From Microbacterium excoecariae (GTDB lineage: Bacteria; Actinomycetota; Actinomycetes; Actinomycetales; Microbacteriaceae): 64,000 bases of DNA. The notes under the pieces are model-generated. The model did no database searches and was not told where the DNA came from. It saw only the letters and a list, made by a program, of their open reading frames with translations. Position 1 is the first letter of the stretch. The number at the start of each line of letters is the position of its first letter. The stretch is taken from assembly GCF_011326725.1 (NCBI RefSeq), contig NZ_JAANCO010000001.1, positions 1,897,115 to 1,961,114 on the forward strand, read 5' to 3'. Positions 34,959 to 43,047 of this stretch are shown piece by piece. The translations under genes were made by a program, and so were the position numbers.

Positions 34959-35516
34959 TCAGGCGGCGCCGGGGACGACGAAGCCGCCCGTCACGCCCAG
35001 CGAGAACGCGATCCACACGACGATGACCGCGCCGGTCGCGACCGCGGGCCAGTCCCATCCGCGCCGGACGTCCGCAGGCCCCTCCTCCGCCTGCGCGTGC
35101 AGCTGTTCGAGGGACTCCACCTGCAGCTCCGCCGGATCCACGTCCTGGCGCTTCAGCGAGCGGTGCATGCGCCGAGACGCACCGCCCCACGCCGTCACCG
35201 TGCCGCCGGAGCGCAGGGTGAGCTCGACGCTGTAGCGCAGGCGGAGGCTGCGGACGGCCGACCACGGCACGTCGACGATGCGGAGCACGTTGTGAAAGCG
35301 CACGCCACGCGCGTCGGCGACGATGCGGGGCGCCGTCTGGAAGATCCACACGAGCCAGACCACGGCCGCGAGCCACGGGGCGACAAGGAACGCGTCCCAG
35401 GCGCTGGCGCGGACCGCCATGTCGGCCACGAGGAACACGCTCACGGCGGCCGCGAGGCCGAGCCACACCCACCCGAGCACGGAACGGAACACGACGGGGT
35501 GAGGCGAGGTGGGCAT
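34959..35516 (-). CDS. PH-domain-like membrane protein
   Basis: 185 residues from the ATG at 35516. Two N-terminal hydrophobic helices (about 10-30 and 40-60), then a bacterial PH-like beta region (about 62-115: RIVADARGVRFHNVLRIVDV, SAVRSLRLRYSVELTL), a linker and a C-terminal transmembrane helix (about 160-180). Function unknown. TATGCT lies 7 bases before the ATG, so the transcript is probably leaderless. It precedes typA on the same strand with 86 bases between. Confidence 0.75.
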   Translation of the reverse strand: MPTSPHPVVFRSVLGWVWLGLAAAVSVFLVADMAVRASAWDAFLVAPWLAAVVWLVWIFQTAPRIVADARGVRFHNVLRIVDVPWSAVRSLRLRYSVELTLRSGGTVTAWGGASRRMHRSLKRQDVDPAELQVESLEQLHAQAEEGPADVRRGWDWPAVATGAVIVVWIAFSLGVTGGFVVPGAA

Positions 35517-35523
35517 GGCGCCC

Positions 35524-35529
35524 AGCATA
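35524..35529 (-). promoter_or_regulatory. -10 hexamer TATGCT for the leaderless PH-like gene
   Basis: TATGCT on the minus strand, 7 bases before the ATG at 35516 and 5 bases past the ABC operon terminator, whose stem covers the -35 region. Confidence 0.5.
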
Positions 35530-35534
35530 CGAAA

Positions 35535-35576
35535 CGCCGCTGGGCGCCCTCCCCGAAAGGAGGGCGCCCAGCGGCG
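35535..35576 (-). terminator. Terminator of the oligopeptide ABC operon
   Basis: Perfect 18-bp inverted repeat (35535-35552 with 35559-35576), 6-base loop, 14 bases after the ATPase stop codon. Confidence 0.85.
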
Positions 35577-35590
35577 CAGCCGGCGCGGCG

Positions 35591-37246
35591 TCAGGCGCCA
35601 AGCGCCAGGTCGCGACCCGGGATCGCGTCGAGGAGGCGACGCGTGTACTCCTGCTCCGGCGACTCGAAGACCCGGTCGACCGAGCCCTGCTCGACGACGC
35701 GCCCCTTCTCCATGACGCACACCAGGTCGGCCGCGACGCGCACGACCGCGAGGTCGTGCGTGATGAAGAGATAGGTCAAATCGAGCTCCGACTGCAGGTC
35801 AGCCAGCAACTGCAGGATCTGGTCCTGCACGAGCACATCCAGCGCCGAGACCGCCTCGTCGAGGACGACGATCGAGGGCTTGAGCGCGAGCGCACGCGCG
35901 ATCGCGATGCGCTGACGCTGGCCGCCCGACAGCTCGTTCGGGTACCGGTACGCGAGCTCCTGCGGGAGCGCGACCTGCTCGAGCAGCTCCTCGACGCGCG
36001 CCTTCTGCGACGCGCGGTCCCCCACGCCGTGCAGGCGCAGCGGCTCGGAGATCAGCGCGCCGATCGAGCGCAGCGGATCCAGGGATCCGTAGGGGTCCTG
36101 GAACACCGGCTGCATGCGCCCGCGCAGCGAGAACACGTCGGAGCGGCTCATCTCGGTCGTGTCGCGACCCTCGATGCGGACGGCGCCCGACGTCGGCTTC
36201 TCGAGCTGGAGGACCATCTTGGCGACCGTCGACTTGCCCGACCCCGACTCGCCCACGAGCGCGAGCGTCTTGCCCTTCGGGATCTGGAACGACACGTCGT
36301 CGACGGCGCGGAACGGCTCCGCGCGGAAGCCGCCCTTGCGGATCGAGAAGTCCTTCGTGAGGTTCTCGACCTCGACCACGGCCTTCTGCTCCGTGAGCGC
36401 CGTCGTGGAGGCGATGTCGCCCGACTCGACGACCCGCGTCTGGATCCGCGTCGAGGCGAGGCTCGGCGCGGCGGCCACGAGGCGCTGCGTGTACGGGTGC
36501 TGCGGATCCGCGAGGATCTCCCGGCTCGGCCCCGACTCCACGATGCGCCCGCGGTTCATCACGATGATCCGATCGGCACGGTCGGCCGCGAGGCCGAGGT
36601 CGTGCGTGATGAAGAGCACCGAGGTGCCCTTGTCGCGCGTGAGCGACGCCAGGTGATCGAGGATGACCCGCTGCACCGTCACGTCGAGCGCGCTCGTCGG
36701 CTCGTCGGCGATCAGGAGCTTCGGGTCGGCCGCGAGGCCGATGCCGATCAGCGCGCGCTGGCGCATGCCGCCCGAGAACTGGTGCGGGAACTGGTGCATG
36801 CGGCGCTCCGCGTCGGCGAGGCCGGCGTTCTGGAGCACCTCCACGGCGAGCTTCTCGACGTCCTTGCGGCCCGAGGCGAGCCCGTTCGCGCGGATCGTCT
36901 CCTTCACCTGGAAGCCGATCGACCACACGGGGTTGAGGTTCGACATCGGGTCCTGCGGCACGTAGCCGATCTCCCGGCCCCGGATGTGCTCCATCTGGCG
37001 GCGTCCGAGGCCCGTCAGCTCGCGGCCGTCGAGCGACACGGATCCGCCCGTGACGGCGCCCGTGCCCGGGAGCAGGTCGATGATCGCGGTCGCCGTCGTC
37101 GACTTGCCGGATCCCGACTCGCCCACGATCGCGACCGTCTCGCCCGGGTAGATGTCGAGGTCCACGCCGTGCACGACCTCGCGCTGGTTCTTGCCGCGGC
37201 CGAACGCAATGCGCAGGTCGCGGACGGACAGAAGCGGCTCGCTCAT
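35591..37246 (-). CDS. Oligopeptide ABC importer, fused dual ATPase (DppD-DppF type)
   Basis: 551 residues holding two complete ABC domains in one chain (about 1-260 and 285-545). Each has Walker A GESGSGKST, a signature (FSGGMRQR, LSGGQRQR), a Walker B (LLIADEPTSALD, IVVLDEAVSALD) and a switch His (FITHDL). The YTQRLVAAAPS and YTRRLLDAIPG segments at the end of each half are typical of oligopeptide/dipeptide importers. The second Walker B has EAV in place of the usual EPV/EPT. It overlaps the permease gene by 4 bases and is the last gene of the operon. Confidence 0.92.
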   Translation of the reverse strand: MSEPLLSVRDLRIAFGRGKNQREVVHGVDLDIYPGETVAIVGESGSGKSTTATAIIDLLPGTGAVTGGSVSLDGRELTGLGRRQMEHIRGREIGYVPQDPMSNLNPVWSIGFQVKETIRANGLASGRKDVEKLAVEVLQNAGLADAERRMHQFPHQFSGGMRQRALIGIGLAADPKLLIADEPTSALDVTVQRVILDHLASLTRDKGTSVLFITHDLGLAADRADRIIVMNRGRIVESGPSREILADPQHPYTQRLVAAAPSLASTRIQTRVVESGDIASTTALTEQKAVVEVENLTKDFSIRKGGFRAEPFRAVDDVSFQIPKGKTLALVGESGSGKSTVAKMVLQLEKPTSGAVRIEGRDTTEMSRSDVFSLRGRMQPVFQDPYGSLDPLRSIGALISEPLRLHGVGDRASQKARVEELLEQVALPQELAYRYPNELSGGQRQRIAIARALALKPSIVVLDEAVSALDVLVQDQILQLLADLQSELDLTYLFITHDLAVVRVAADLVCVMEKGRVVEQGSVDRVFESPEQEYTRRLLDAIPGRDLALGA

Positions 37247-38184
37247 CGCTCAGCCCTCGCCTTCGGATCCAGGGCGTCTCGGAAGACCTCGCCCAGCGTG
37301 ATGAATGCCAAGACCGTGATCGTCAGCGCGAGCGACGGCCAGAACAGGGCCATCGGCGCGGTGCGGATCGAGGTCTGCGCTTGGCTGATGTCCGCGCCCC
37401 ACGAGACCACCCCGCCGCCGAGGCCGACGCCGAGGAAGGACAGTACCGACTCGGCGACGATCGCGTTGCCGAGGCTGATCGTCGCCACGACGATGACGGG
37501 CGCCATCGAGTTCGGGAGGACGTGCACGAGGAGCGTCTTGAAGCGGCTCATGCCGAGCGCGATCGATGCCATGACGTAGTCCGACTGCTTCACGCGCAGG
37601 ATCTCGGCGCGCACGATGCGCGCCGTCGAGGCCCACGAGAATCCGCCGATCGCGAAGGCGAGCGTCAGCATGGTGCGCTGATCCGCCGGCATCACGGTCA
37701 TCACGACGATCGCCGCGATGATGTAGGGAATCGTGAAGAAGATGTCGCCGACGCGCGACAGGAGCGAGTCGAGGAACCCGCCGTAGAAGCCGGCGAACGC
37801 CCCCATCACGAGGCCGATGGTCGTGCCGATCAGGGTCGCGAGCAGGCCCACGACGACGGACGTGCGCGCCCCGTACGCGAGGCGCGACCAGATGTCGCAC
37901 CCCTGGCGCGTGAAGCCGAGCGGGTGCCCCGCGGTCGGGTCGCCGTTGCTGTTCGCGAGAACGCAGGCGCCGCCCGACGGCTGGACGCTCGTGAACAGGC
38001 TCGGGAACGCCGCGACGATGACGATGATCACCGCCACGACGACGGAGACCCAGAACAGGGGCCGGCGGCGCATGTCGCGCCACGCGTCGAGCCAGAGGTT
38101 GCTGCGCTTGTCCGACACGCGCACCTGGTCGACGACGACCTCTTCCGCGCCGGTGGGCGCCACGAAGTGAGAGTTACGAGACAT
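37243..38184 (-). CDS. Oligopeptide ABC importer permease (DppC/OppC type)
   Basis: 313 residues with six membrane helices, an N-terminal OppC_N segment (WLDAWRDMRRRPLFWVSVVV) and the EAA-loop region ARIVRAEILRVKQSDYVMAS. It starts at an ATG overlapping the upstream permease by 11 bases and overlaps the ATPase by 4 bases. With its partner it forms the membrane channel for peptides delivered by the lipoprotein encoded by the first gene. Confidence 0.92.
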   Translation of the reverse strand: MSRNSHFVAPTGAEEVVVDQVRVSDKRSNLWLDAWRDMRRRPLFWVSVVVAVIIVIVAAFPSLFTSVQPSGGACVLANSNGDPTAGHPLGFTRQGCDIWSRLAYGARTSVVVGLLATLIGTTIGLVMGAFAGFYGGFLDSLLSRVGDIFFTIPYIIAAIVVMTVMPADQRTMLTLAFAIGGFSWASTARIVRAEILRVKQSDYVMASIALGMSRFKTLLVHVLPNSMAPVIVVATISLGNAIVAESVLSFLGVGLGGGVVSWGADISQAQTSIRTAPMALFWPSLALTITVLAFITLGEVFRDALDPKARAER

Positions 38185-39109
38185 AGCGGATCCTCGGGTC
38201 GAGCAGGCCGTAGAGCAGGTCGATCAACAGGTTGATCAGGACGTACACCACGACGAAGACGGTCACGAACGACACGATCGTCGGCGTCTCGTGCTTGAGG
38301 ATCGCCTGGTAGAGCGTGTTTCCGACGCCGGGGATGTTGAAGATTCCCTCGGTCACGGTCGCGCCCACCATGAGGATGCCGAACACGGTAGCCATGTCGG
38401 TGACCATGGGGATCAGCGAGTTGCGGAGCACGTGCACCGGGATCACGCGGCGGCGCGGGAGGCCCTTGCCGTACGCCGTGCGCACCCAGTCCTGCCCGAG
38501 GGTCTCGATGGTCGAGGCGCGCGTCAGGCGCATGCTCGTCGCGTACACGCCGACCGCAAGCGTCATGGCGGGGAGGAGCAGGCCCGCCCAGCCGTTGTTC
38601 GCGCCCACCGTCGGGCTGAACCAGCCGAGCTGGACGCCGAAGATGAACTGCGCGCCGAAACCGATGACGAACACGGGCACCGCGACGAAGATCAGCGCGA
38701 TAACGAGCATGAGGTGGTCGAACCACGAGTTCTTCGCGAGCGCCGAGGCCAGGCCGATGATGATCGCGAGCGCGAACGCCATGACGACCGCCTCGACGGC
38801 GAGCCGGAGCGTTACGGGGAAGGTCCGCAGCAGGGTGTCGAGGACGGGCTGGCCGTCGAACCCGACACCGAAGTCGAGGCGGAAGATCCCCCCGAGGTAG
38901 TTCAGGTACTGCACGATGAACGGCTGGTCGAGCAGGTACCGTTCGCGCAGCTGTTCGAGCAGGGCGTCCGGCGGAACCTTGTCGCCGAACAGTGCCGCGA
39001 TGGGGTCGCCGGGCATGGCGAACACCATGTAGTAGATCAGCAGGGTGGCGCCCAGGAACACCGGGATCACCTGCAGGATCCGTCTGAGGATGTAGAAAGC
39101 CACCCTCAT
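38174..39109 (-). CDS. Oligopeptide ABC importer permease (DppB/OppB type)
   Basis: 311 residues, six membrane helices; N-terminal FYILRRILQVIPVFLGATLL and EAA-loop TRASTIETLGQDWVRTAYGK are typical of DppB/OppB. The Shine-Dalgarno GGGAGG touches the ATG at 39109; a GTG two codons later (39103) has better 6-base spacing and may be the real start. It is separated from the binding-protein gene by 143 bases that hold a strong hairpin, so it is probably expressed by partial read-through. Confidence 0.9.
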   Translation of the reverse strand: MRVAFYILRRILQVIPVFLGATLLIYYMVFAMPGDPIAALFGDKVPPDALLEQLRERYLLDQPFIVQYLNYLGGIFRLDFGVGFDGQPVLDTLLRTFPVTLRLAVEAVVMAFALAIIIGLASALAKNSWFDHLMLVIALIFVAVPVFVIGFGAQFIFGVQLGWFSPTVGANNGWAGLLLPAMTLAVGVYATSMRLTRASTIETLGQDWVRTAYGKGLPRRRVIPVHVLRNSLIPMVTDMATVFGILMVGATVTEGIFNIPGVGNTLYQAILKHETPTIVSFVTVFVVVYVLINLLIDLLYGLLDPRIRYVS

Positions 39110-39199
39110 CCTCCCTTCGGGGATGGGTCAGGTTGTCGGGCGGCCCGTTGCCGCCCGCGTGGCGACGCGGGGCCGGATCGCGGCCCCGTCACACCACAG

Positions 39200-39235
39200 G
39201 CCGCGGGGCGGTGACTGTCGTCACCGCCCCGCGGC
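39200..39235 (-). terminator. Hairpin between the peptide-binding protein and permease genes
   Basis: Perfect 16-bp inverted repeat (39200-39215 with 39220-39235), 4-base loop, 17 bases after the binding-protein stop. It probably acts as a partial terminator or 3' stabiliser giving more binding protein than permease. Confidence 0.8.
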
Positions 39236-39252
39236 TCACGAAAGGGCTCGGG

Positions 39253-40872
39253 TCAGCCCTTGGTGATGTTGTAGTACAGCGGAACCGAGTTCCAGCCGAA
39301 CTCCACGTTGTCCACGGTGTCCGCCCAGCCGGCGGTCACGTTCGAGTACCACAGCGGCGTCGCGGGCAGGTCCTGGAGCAGGACGGCCTGCGCCTCCTCG
39401 TAGAACTCGTTCGCCTCGGCGGGATCGGTGGCCGAGATGCCGTCCGAGAGCAGCTGGTCGAACTCCTCCGAGGAGTAGTCGCCGTCGTTCGAACCGGCGT
39501 TCGTGGCGTACAGCGGGCCGAGGAAGTTGTACAGGCCCGGGTAGTCCGCCTGCCATCCCGTGCGGAAGGCCGACTGGATGGTGCCGTTGGTCACGTCCTC
39601 GCGGAGGCCCGCGAAGTCCGGGTAGGGCTCGCCCACTGCGTCGATACCGAGCGTGCCGGCGATCTGGTTGACCGTCGCGTCGACCCAGGCCTGGTGGCCG
39701 CCGTCCGCGTTGTAGGCGAGGGTGAAGGTGCCCTCGTACGGGCTGATGGCGTCGGCCTCGGCCCAGAGCTCCTGAGCTGCCTCGGGGTCGTAGGACAGGA
39801 CCTCTTCGCCCTCGAGCTCGTCGGTCCAGCCGTCGATCACGGGCGACGTGAAGTCGCTCGCGGGCGTGCGGGTGCCCTGGAAGATCACGTCCGTGATCTC
39901 CTCGCGGTCGATCGCCATCGAGATGGCCTGGCGACGCAGCTGGCCCTCCTCACCCTGGAAGTGCTCGAGCCAGCCGGGGATCGTGAAGGACTGGAAGATC
40001 GCGGCGGGGTCGTTGACCCAGTTGTCGCCGAGCTCGTCCTGGTAGGTCTCGAAGGCCGAGTCCGGGATCGCGTCGATGACGTCGAGGTCGCCACCGAGAA
40101 CGGCCGAGTACGCCGCGTCCTGCGTCGAGTAGAAGACGATCTGGAGGCCGTCGTTCTGTACCTCGCGGGGGCCGTCGTAGTCGGGGTTCGTCACGAGGTC
40201 GATCTGGACGTCGTGCTGCCAGGCGTCCTCACCGTCGAGCATGTACGGGCCGTTGCCGACGGGGTTCTCGCCGAAGGCCTCCATGTCCTCGAACGCGACG
40301 TCGGGCAGCGGGTAGTAGGCCGAGTAGCCCAGGCGCTGCGCGAAGTCCGAGGCCGGCTTGTTGAGCGTGATCGTGAAGGTGTAGTCGTCGACCTGCTCCA
40401 GGCCCGACAGCTCCTCGACGTTCTCGTCCCAGCTGAAGCCCTCGATGTCCTCGAAGAAGTAGCTGGACAGCTGCGCGTTGTCGAGCGCGGCGCCGTAGTT
40501 CCAGGCGTTGATGAAGTTGTCGGCCGTGACCTCTTCGCCGTCCGTGAACGTCAGGCCCTCGCGGATCTTGACGGTCAGCTGGGTCGGCGAGTCGACGGTG
40601 ATCTCCTCGGCGACCTCGTTCTGCACCGCACCGTCAGCCTGGTACGAGATCAGGCCGGCGAAGATGCTGTCGAGGATCTTGCCGCCGCCGACCTCGTTGG
40701 TGTTCGTCGGGATCAGCGGGTTCTGCGGCTCGTTGCCGTTCGCCGTGATGATGCCGCCGCCGGCGGCCTCACCGCCGCCGGTGTCGCCGCTGTCGCTCGA
40801 GCAGCCCGCCAGGGCGAGGCTGCCGACACCGACGAGCGCGAGGCCCGAGAGGGCGATCTTGTTGCGCTTCAC
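39253..40872 (-). CDS. Oligopeptide-binding lipoprotein (SBP family 5)
   Basis: 539 residues. Signal peptide with lipobox LALAGC (Cys24), then the SBP_bac_5 fold: KIREGLTFTDGEEVTADNFI, FSWDENVEELSGLEQVDDYT, NGPYMLDG and AISMAIDREEI. It binds oligopeptides outside the cell and delivers them to the permeases. GTG start at 40872 with AGGAG 5 bases upstream. First gene of the operon, with its promoter at 40942-40970. Very acidic mature protein. Confidence 0.93.
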   Translation of the reverse strand: MKRNKIALSGLALVGVGSLALAGCSSDSGDTGGGEAAGGGIITANGNEPQNPLIPTNTNEVGGGKILDSIFAGLISYQADGAVQNEVAEEITVDSPTQLTVKIREGLTFTDGEEVTADNFINAWNYGAALDNAQLSSYFFEDIEGFSWDENVEELSGLEQVDDYTFTITLNKPASDFAQRLGYSAYYPLPDVAFEDMEAFGENPVGNGPYMLDGEDAWQHDVQIDLVTNPDYDGPREVQNDGLQIVFYSTQDAAYSAVLGGDLDVIDAIPDSAFETYQDELGDNWVNDPAAIFQSFTIPGWLEHFQGEEGQLRRQAISMAIDREEITDVIFQGTRTPASDFTSPVIDGWTDELEGEEVLSYDPEAAQELWAEADAISPYEGTFTLAYNADGGHQAWVDATVNQIAGTLGIDAVGEPYPDFAGLREDVTNGTIQSAFRTGWQADYPGLYNFLGPLYATNAGSNDGDYSSEEFDQLLSDGISATDPAEANEFYEEAQAVLLQDLPATPLWYSNVTAGWADTVDNVEFGWNSVPLYYNITKG

Positions 40873-40941
40873 GTGTGCTCCTAGTAGAAGGGTTGAATAC
40901 CGCCCGCGGGGTCATGCTGTGACATGCGGACTGCGCGGTTG

Positions 40942-40970
40942 ACTTTAGGCGCTGGTTCGGATTGCTCCAA
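40942..40970 (-). promoter_or_regulatory. Promoter of the oligopeptide ABC operon
   Basis: On the minus strand TTGGAG (40970-40965), a 17-base spacer and TAAAGT (40947-40942), giving a leader of about 65 bases. The -35 lies in the 11-base word TTGGAGCAATC, repeated at 41034-41024. Confidence 0.6.
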
Positions 40971-41023
40971 ATCATTCTCCGAACCGTTACACAGGCTTTA
41001 TTCAGACCCGCGGGTGCTTGGCA

Positions 41024-41034
41024 GATTGCTCCAA
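41024..41034 (-). repeat. Upstream copy of an 11-base direct repeat ahead of the oligopeptide operon
   Basis: TTGGAGCAATC (minus strand) is an exact copy of 40970-40960, 64 bases further upstream. It may be a second regulator site. The remaining 217-bp gap to the CPBP gene is relatively A/T-rich and shows nothing else. Confidence 0.4.
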
Positions 41035-41089
41035 GGTTGCTGGGAAGGCGTCCGATTCGACCCACACGCTTTCGTGACAACCTACTGAC

Positions 41090-41839
41090 GTGACCACTTC
41101 GCTCTCGCGCACCCGGATCCGCTGGGAAATCGGGATCGTGCTCGCGCTCTCGCTCGGGCAGTCGGCGCTCTACTCCGTGCTCTCGTTCGTGCGGTCGGCG
41201 ACGGCGGAGGCGGCGCTCTCGGAGCAGGCGACCGCGCTGAACCCCGAGCGCGCCGACCAGGCGGTGTGGGACGCGGTGTACCGCGTGTGCGACGTCTTCT
41301 TCGACCTCTGCCTCGTGGCGCTCGTCGTCTACCTGCTCTGGGAGCCGGGCCGAAACGCCCTCCGCCGCATCGGCCTCGACTTCTCGCGCGTCGGCCGCGA
41401 CGCGGCGGTCGCGATCCTGCTGCTGGCGGCGATCGGCATCCCGGGCCTGGCGCTCTACGCCGCGAGCCGGCTCGCGGGTCTCACGCTCGAGGTGCAGGCC
41501 GGATCCCTCGACGCGGCGTGGTGGACGATCCCCCTCCTTGTGCTCTCGGCCGCGCGCGCGGGGCTTCTCGAAGAGGTCATCCTCAACGGATATCTCGGCG
41601 AGCGCCTCGACGACCTCGGCTGGCGCGCGTGGCGGATCCTCGCCGCGATCGCGCTCCTGCGCGGGCTCTACCACCTGTATCAGGGCCCGGCGATGGCGGT
41701 GGGAAACGTCGTCATGGGGCTCGTGTTCGGATGGGTGTACCTCCGGTGGCGCCGCGTCATGCCGCTCGTCATCGCCCACGCCCTGCTCGACACGTTCGCC
41801 TTCGTCGGGTATCCGCTCGCCGCGCCCTACCTCCCCTAG
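41090..41839 (+). CDS. CPBP (CAAX/Abi) family intramembrane metalloprotease-like protein
   Basis: 249 residues, about six membrane helices. Conserved blocks are present: EEVILNGYLGERL (motif 1, usually EExxxR, here with Asn-Gly in place of the Arg region), LLRGLYHLYQGP (motif 2, His) and IAHALLDTFAF (motif 4, His). The family includes prenyl-protein endoproteases and bacteriocin self-immunity proteins; this one's role is unknown. GTG start at 41090. It ends 4 bases before the first 61-bp palindromic repeat. It opens the accessory patch up to 44.6 kb. Confidence 0.82.
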   Translation: MTTSLSRTRIRWEIGIVLALSLGQSALYSVLSFVRSATAEAALSEQATALNPERADQAVWDAVYRVCDVFFDLCLVALVVYLLWEPGRNALRRIGLDFSRVGRDAAVAILLLAAIGIPGLALYAASRLAGLTLEVQAGSLDAAWWTIPLLVLSAARAGLLEEVILNGYLGERLDDLGWRAWRILAAIALLRGLYHLYQGPAMAVGNVVMGLVFGWVYLRWRRVMPLVIAHALLDTFAFVGYPLAAPYLP

Positions 41840-41843
41840 CCAT

Positions 41844-41904
41844 GTCCACATTTCTCCGGCAATTCTTGCCGTCAGGGGCGTAGACATACCGGAGAAATGT
41901 GGAC
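41844..41904 (-). repeat. 61-bp palindromic repeat, copy A
   Basis: Perfect 16-bp inverted arms (41844-41859, 41889-41904) reading GTCCACATTTCTCCGG, around a 29-base core. Core asymmetry gives it the same orientation as copy B. It begins 4 bases after the CPBP stop and 105 bases before the AbiEi remnant. It may terminate transcription or be a mobile palindromic element. Confidence 0.85.
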
Positions 41905-42009
41905 TTGCGCGGGCGGCGGGCTCGTTCACAGGGCGCCGTGTGGATCCGATCGTCCCCACTGGCGGCCTTTGCGCGCGAGCCACGGGCCTACGCCGGGCAG
42001 GGTGAGTGC

Positions 42010-42560
42010 ATGACGCTCGTCTCGACCCTCGCCCGGCTTCGCTCCAGCCCCGTGTCGCTGTTCTCGAGGGCGCAGCTCGGGCCGTCCTTCGATCACGCGG
42101 TGCACGGCCGCGCGCTCGCGCGCGTCGAACCAGGGGTCTATGCCGATGCCGTCGAGTGGGATCCGCTCCCACCCTGGGATCGATACCTCGCCCGCGTGCA
42201 CGCCGTGGCCGCGCGGCGACCTCAGGCGGTCTTCGCCCTGGATTCCGCGTGCGCGCTCCACGGCCTCCCGGTCCTCGGGCACCCGCGACACGTGCACATC
42301 CTCGCCGAGGCGCGCGGGCGCGCACGCATCACGGGATCCGTGCAGGCCCACTTCCGCACGGACGACCTCGTCGCCGTGTCGGCGGGCGAGATCCGCGCGA
42401 CCTCCGCAGAGTCGCCCGCGGTTTCGCTCGGTGGGGCTGGGCCGACGTGCGCGAGCCCGAGCGCCTGGAACGGATCCTGTGCGACGCGGGCGTCGAGCAG
42501 GTGAAGCCCCGAGACAACGCGCGCCTGCGCTCCCTCGCGTCCCTCCTCGCCACCCCCTAA
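42010..42560 (+). pseudogene. Decayed AbiEi-type / DUF559 (Vsr-like) gene
   Basis: The first frame (from the ATG at 42010) encodes an AbiEi-antitoxin-like winged-helix region: LARLRSSPVSLFSRAQL, RVEPGVYAD and FALDSACALHGLPVLG. Near 42418-42440 the homology jumps to another frame, which encodes only the last ~40 residues of the fused DUF559/Vsr-like nuclease domain (RWGWADVREPERLERILCDA) and stops at 42560. The middle and catalytic part of the nuclease domain is gone, so this looks like an internal deletion plus frameshift. The stop codon lies inside the left arm of repeat copy B. Such orphan AbiEi-DUF559 fusions are frequent in Microbacteriaceae. Confidence 0.7.
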
Positions 42561-42621
42561 GTCCACATTTCTCCGGCGATTCTTGCCCCCAGGAGCGTAG
42601 ACATGCCGGAGAAATGTGGAC
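42561..42621 (-). repeat. 61-bp palindromic repeat, copy B
   Basis: Same 61-bp unit and orientation as copy A. Arms are perfect for 20 bp when the flanks are included (42558-42577 with 42605-42624), so they contain the stop codon of the AbiEi remnant on one side and that of the GNAT gene on the other. It lies between convergent genes. Confidence 0.88.
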
Positions 42622-43047
42622 TTAGGCGTCGGGGATCAGGCGCTTCCCGCGCATCTCGACCTCGACCGGCTCGTAGCCGAGCGCGTCGTAGAACCCCAGC
42701 ACGCCCGCGTTTTCTCGACGAACCATGAGCTGTACCTTGGGGCAGCCGAGCGCCGTGAGCCGCCGCTCCGCCTCCGCCACGAGCGCCGCCCCGATGCCCT
42801 CGCCGCGCCGCGCAGGATCCGCCGCGAGATACGACAGCCACCCGCGGTGCCCGTCGTAGCCAGCCATGACGGATCCCACCACCGCACCGCCCGCATCCGC
42901 CACGAGGAGGAGGTCGGGCCACACCGAGCGCGCCCGGGCGATGTCGGCCCGCGGATCATTCCACGAACGCGTGAGCGCCGCGGCCTCCCACAGCGCGACG
43001 ACCGCGTCCTCGTCGCCGGGAGCGAAGGAGCGGATCCGGACCGTCAC
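42622..43047 (-). CDS. GNAT family N-acetyltransferase (YpeA-like)
   Basis: 141 residues from the GTG at 43047. GNAT motif A is visible in LAADPARRGEGIGAALVAEAERRLTALG (Q/RxxGxG/A loop RRGEGIG), and motif B in ENAGVLGFYDALGYEP. Its stop codon is the end of repeat copy B. It overlaps the next GNAT gene by 4 bases (GTGA), so the two acetyltransferases are co-transcribed from the divergent promoter at 43644-43649. The acyl acceptor is unknown. Confidence 0.85.
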   Translation of the reverse strand: MTVRIRSFAPGDEDAVVALWEAAALTRSWNDPRADIARARSVWPDLLLVADAGGAVVGSVMAGYDGHRGWLSYLAADPARRGEGIGAALVAEAERRLTALGCPKVQLMVRRENAGVLGFYDALGYEPVEVEMRGKRLIPDA

